Below are positions 62,574 through 64,000 of a stretch of 64,000 nt of DNA, piece by piece. The stretch comes from Roseomonas gilardii (GTDB lineage: Bacteria; Pseudomonadota; Alphaproteobacteria; Acetobacterales; Acetobacteraceae), in contig NZ_CP015584.1 of assembly GCF_001941945.1 (NCBI RefSeq), positions 372,001 to 436,000 on the forward strand, given 5' to 3'. How positions within the stretch are numbered: position 1 is the stretch's first letter; the number at the start of each line of letters is the position of its first letter. A program made the translations under genes and the position numbers. The notes beneath the pieces are model-generated. The model saw nothing but the letters and a program-made list of their open reading frames with translations, did not search any database and was not told the DNA's origin.

Positions 62574-63324
62574 GGCCTTTTGCCGTGAGTTCGCGCAGCA
62601 GCGGACCGAGCATTTCGAGAACGGCAGTTTGGCCATGCCGCTGCCGACCGTCATGCAGAAGGAGGATATCGCCGGCCCTGGTGTCCGCGAAGCGCTTCAG
62701 GACCCGGTCGGCGCTCCGCACCAAGCCGTCGGCTCCGCGATGTGTCCAGGAGACATGGAGTAGGCCGGTCGGGTCCAGGGCGGGATAGAGCAGGGGACTG
62801 CGCAACCCCAGTGGTGCACGGAAATAGCGCGGGTCGCCGCCGGCCTCGCGGATGGCTTCCTGTGCCATCAGGATCTCGCGCCTATGAGCCATGGGCCCCC
62901 GCGCCGCCAGGAAGAGGGGATGGCTGAATGTATGATTTTCGACGCTATGGCCGCGCAACCGGATCTCGCGAATCAATGCGGGGCAGCGCCGGGCCTCGCG
63001 TCCGATCACGAAAAAGGAAGCATGGGCGCCGGCCTCGTCCAGTAGGTCGAGCACCCGAGGGGTCACTTCGGGATCCGGCCCATCATCGAAGGTAAGGGCG
63101 ACCTCGCCCCTGATCCGGCTGGCTGGAGGAAGTCGCCATAGATTGCGGCCCAGCATCCTCGAGCGTGGATGCATGCCGAGCAAGCCGAGCGCAGCGTGAT
63201 TGGCCACGAGGCCCTGCAGCAGCCAGGACCAGTGCTGGGGTGCAACGGCAAGGCTGGTGATCGCCGCCCCATGCAGCAGCATGGAGGCAAGGATCGCCGG
63301 AGGAGGGTGCCAATGGCCCAGCAT
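62521..63324 (-). CDS. NodB-domain polysaccharide deacetylase
   Basis: A 267-residue carbohydrate esterase family 4 protein. The N-terminal hydrophobic part (about 1-50, two helices) anchors it. The NodB domain has TFDDGPD (first Asp base and metal Asp), HTFSHP (metal His pair), RAPLGLRSPLLYP and DILLLHDGR. It removes N- or O-acetyl groups from a surface glycan. It may modify the glycolipid part of the pigment, or act separately. Its start at 63324 has the start of the first helix directly after it; a longer frame reaches 63441. Confidence 0.86.
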   Translation of the reverse strand: MLGHWHPPPAILASMLLHGAAITSLAVAPQHWSWLLQGLVANHAALGLLGMHPRSRMLGRNLWRLPPASRIRGEVALTFDDGPDPEVTPRVLDLLDEAGAHASFFVIGREARRCPALIREIRLRGHSVENHTFSHPLFLAARGPMAHRREILMAQEAIREAGGDPRYFRAPLGLRSPLLYPALDPTGLLHVSWTHRGADGLVRSADRVLKRFADTRAGDILLLHDGRQRHGQTAVLEMLGPLLRELTAKGLRSVSLPEALGAAQNGT

Positions 63325-63961
63325 CTCATGCCCGCACCATCTTGATGCTCGGCTCGGAAGAGACCGTGTTCCGTGCCCGGGAACTCCTTCGGCGGGAACC
63401 GGTGGCCGCTGCAGGCTGGTCAAGGAAAGGCTTTGGTTCACTCCATCCTCAGGATCGGATCAGCAATGTGGATAGCATTGAAGACCACTCCGAGCGGAAC
63501 GCAAACTTTGGGCATTCAGCCGGGTAGCGTCTGTGGAAGTCGTGGAAATTGCGGCGCTGGCCGGGAAGTAGGGTTTGGGTGGCCATCGGATCAGGCGGCT
63601 GTGGGTGGAATTGCGAAGCGCCTACCTCTGCGTCGAGGTCATGGACGAGATGCTCGACCCAGCACTCAGCAGCGAGACTCCGCAACTTCCACCCAAAGTC
63701 ACCTGAGCCCTGGCCACCTCAGACCCAACAGCCATTTCCACCACGTCGACGGCCGCTATCGGCACGGCACGGGGATCACCGCGGATCGCTCTCGAGAATC
63801 GCAGCCACAGTTCATCGATCGGCTGCCCGGGATCGCTATGGGCGAAGTTCAGCGCGCCTCAAACGGATGCAGAAACAACTTAAGATTGTGTAAATGTGAT
63901 TTTTTATATCTAATGGTTGCGTTAACCTTTGGCATCCTATCGAACGTTGGGGTGATACTTC
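63325..63961. other. Mostly empty right-end region
   Basis: No convincing gene in these 637 nt. A 44-codon plus-strand frame (63572-63706), beginning at a TTG-preceding codon, reads RLWVELRSAYLCVEVMDEML and ends in PPKVT. It has coding-like composition and could be the tail of a broken gene. From about 63880 to 63950 the sequence becomes AT-rich (TTTTTTATATCTAATGGTTG), unlike the rest of the window. That suggests a promoter for the gene starting at 63962. Confidence 0.45.
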
Positions 63962-64000
63962 ATGGCCGCCAATCCTGTGGTGGAAATTCTCCGAGACGGC
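63962..64000 (+). CDS. Start of a gene cut by the window edge
   Basis: ATG at 63962 opens MAANPVVEILRDG, with GGGGTGA about 9 nt upstream and an AT-rich region before it. Only 13 codons are visible and no family can be named. Confidence 0.55.
   Translation, partial: MAANPVVEILRDG

Overview
The window is GC-rich DNA with alphaproteobacterial gene families. It has long overlapping operons, twin-arginine exported substrate-binding proteins, Bug-type receptors, a protocatechuate 4,5-cleavage pathway and an alphaproteobacterial type Sec-formate dehydrogenase. The overall gene set resembles Roseomonas-like Acetobacteraceae; this is inference from gene content, not from a marker gene. A replication initiator, an iteron array, parA/parB and two identical candidate parS palindromes sit together at 19-27 kb. 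The DNA is therefore probably part of a plasmid or chromid rather than the main chromosome. I saw no insertion sequence, prophage, CRISPR array, tRNA or rRNA.

Region 1 (0.3-18.7 kb, all minus strand) is an aromatic catabolism island. It holds a VanA/VanB-type Rieske demethylase with a GntR regulator, a complete branched-chain-type ABC transporter (livFGMH plus binding protein), a catechol 2,3-dioxygenase-like enzyme, an alpha/beta hydrolase, ligB and ligA, a LysR regulator, a DUF1932-type dehydrogenase, ligI, two Bug receptors, a 4,5-dihydroxyphthalate decarboxylase-like protein and ligK. Together they suggest that vanillate- or phthalate-type compounds funnel into protocatechuate, which is cleaved at 4,5 and ends in pyruvate and oxaloacetate. 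No ligC or ligJ homologue is visible.

Region 2 (19.1-24.7 kb) is the replication and partition core: parB, parA with an N-terminal XRE helix-turn-helix, two accessory genes, about ten degenerate iterons on both strands, and repA. A 4-hydroxyproline pair follows (amino-acid oxidase/dehydrogenase and 4-hydroxyproline epimerase). The second parS-like palindrome lies just after it.

Region 3 (27.3-39.3 kb) is a selenocysteine formate dehydrogenase cassette. fdnG is read through an in-frame UGA followed at the canonical distance by a bSECIS hairpin. Next come fdnH, fdnI, fdhE, selA, a Sel1-repeat protein, selB and an unknown 123-residue protein, mostly with 4-14 nt overlaps, and then selD on the opposite strand. 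A good FNR/FixK box lies upstream of fdnG, pointing to low-oxygen control. tRNA-Sec (selC) was not found here.

Region 4 (39.4-47.2 kb) is a mixed metabolic stretch: a phenol-type FAD monooxygenase with a MarR regulator and a clear palindromic operator, a LysR regulator divergent from mmsA, and a large ornithine/lysine/arginine decarboxylase.

Region 5 (47.2-63.3 kb) is an aryl-polyene-type (xanthomonadin/flexirubin-like) pigment cluster. It has a flavin halogenase-like protein, lipoprotein, ketoreductase, dehydratase, chain-length-factor-like protein, ketosynthase, MMPL exporter, LolA-like protein, lysophospholipid acyltransferase-like protein, an AMP-ligase fused to a dehydratase, a COG4648 membrane protein, an acyl carrier protein, two methyltransferases, an acyltransferase, a family-2 glycosyltransferase and a polysaccharide deacetylase. 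A MipA/OmpV gene inside it appears to have lost its middle. The window ends in a mostly empty 0.6 kb and the first 13 codons of a gene with an AT-rich promoter region.
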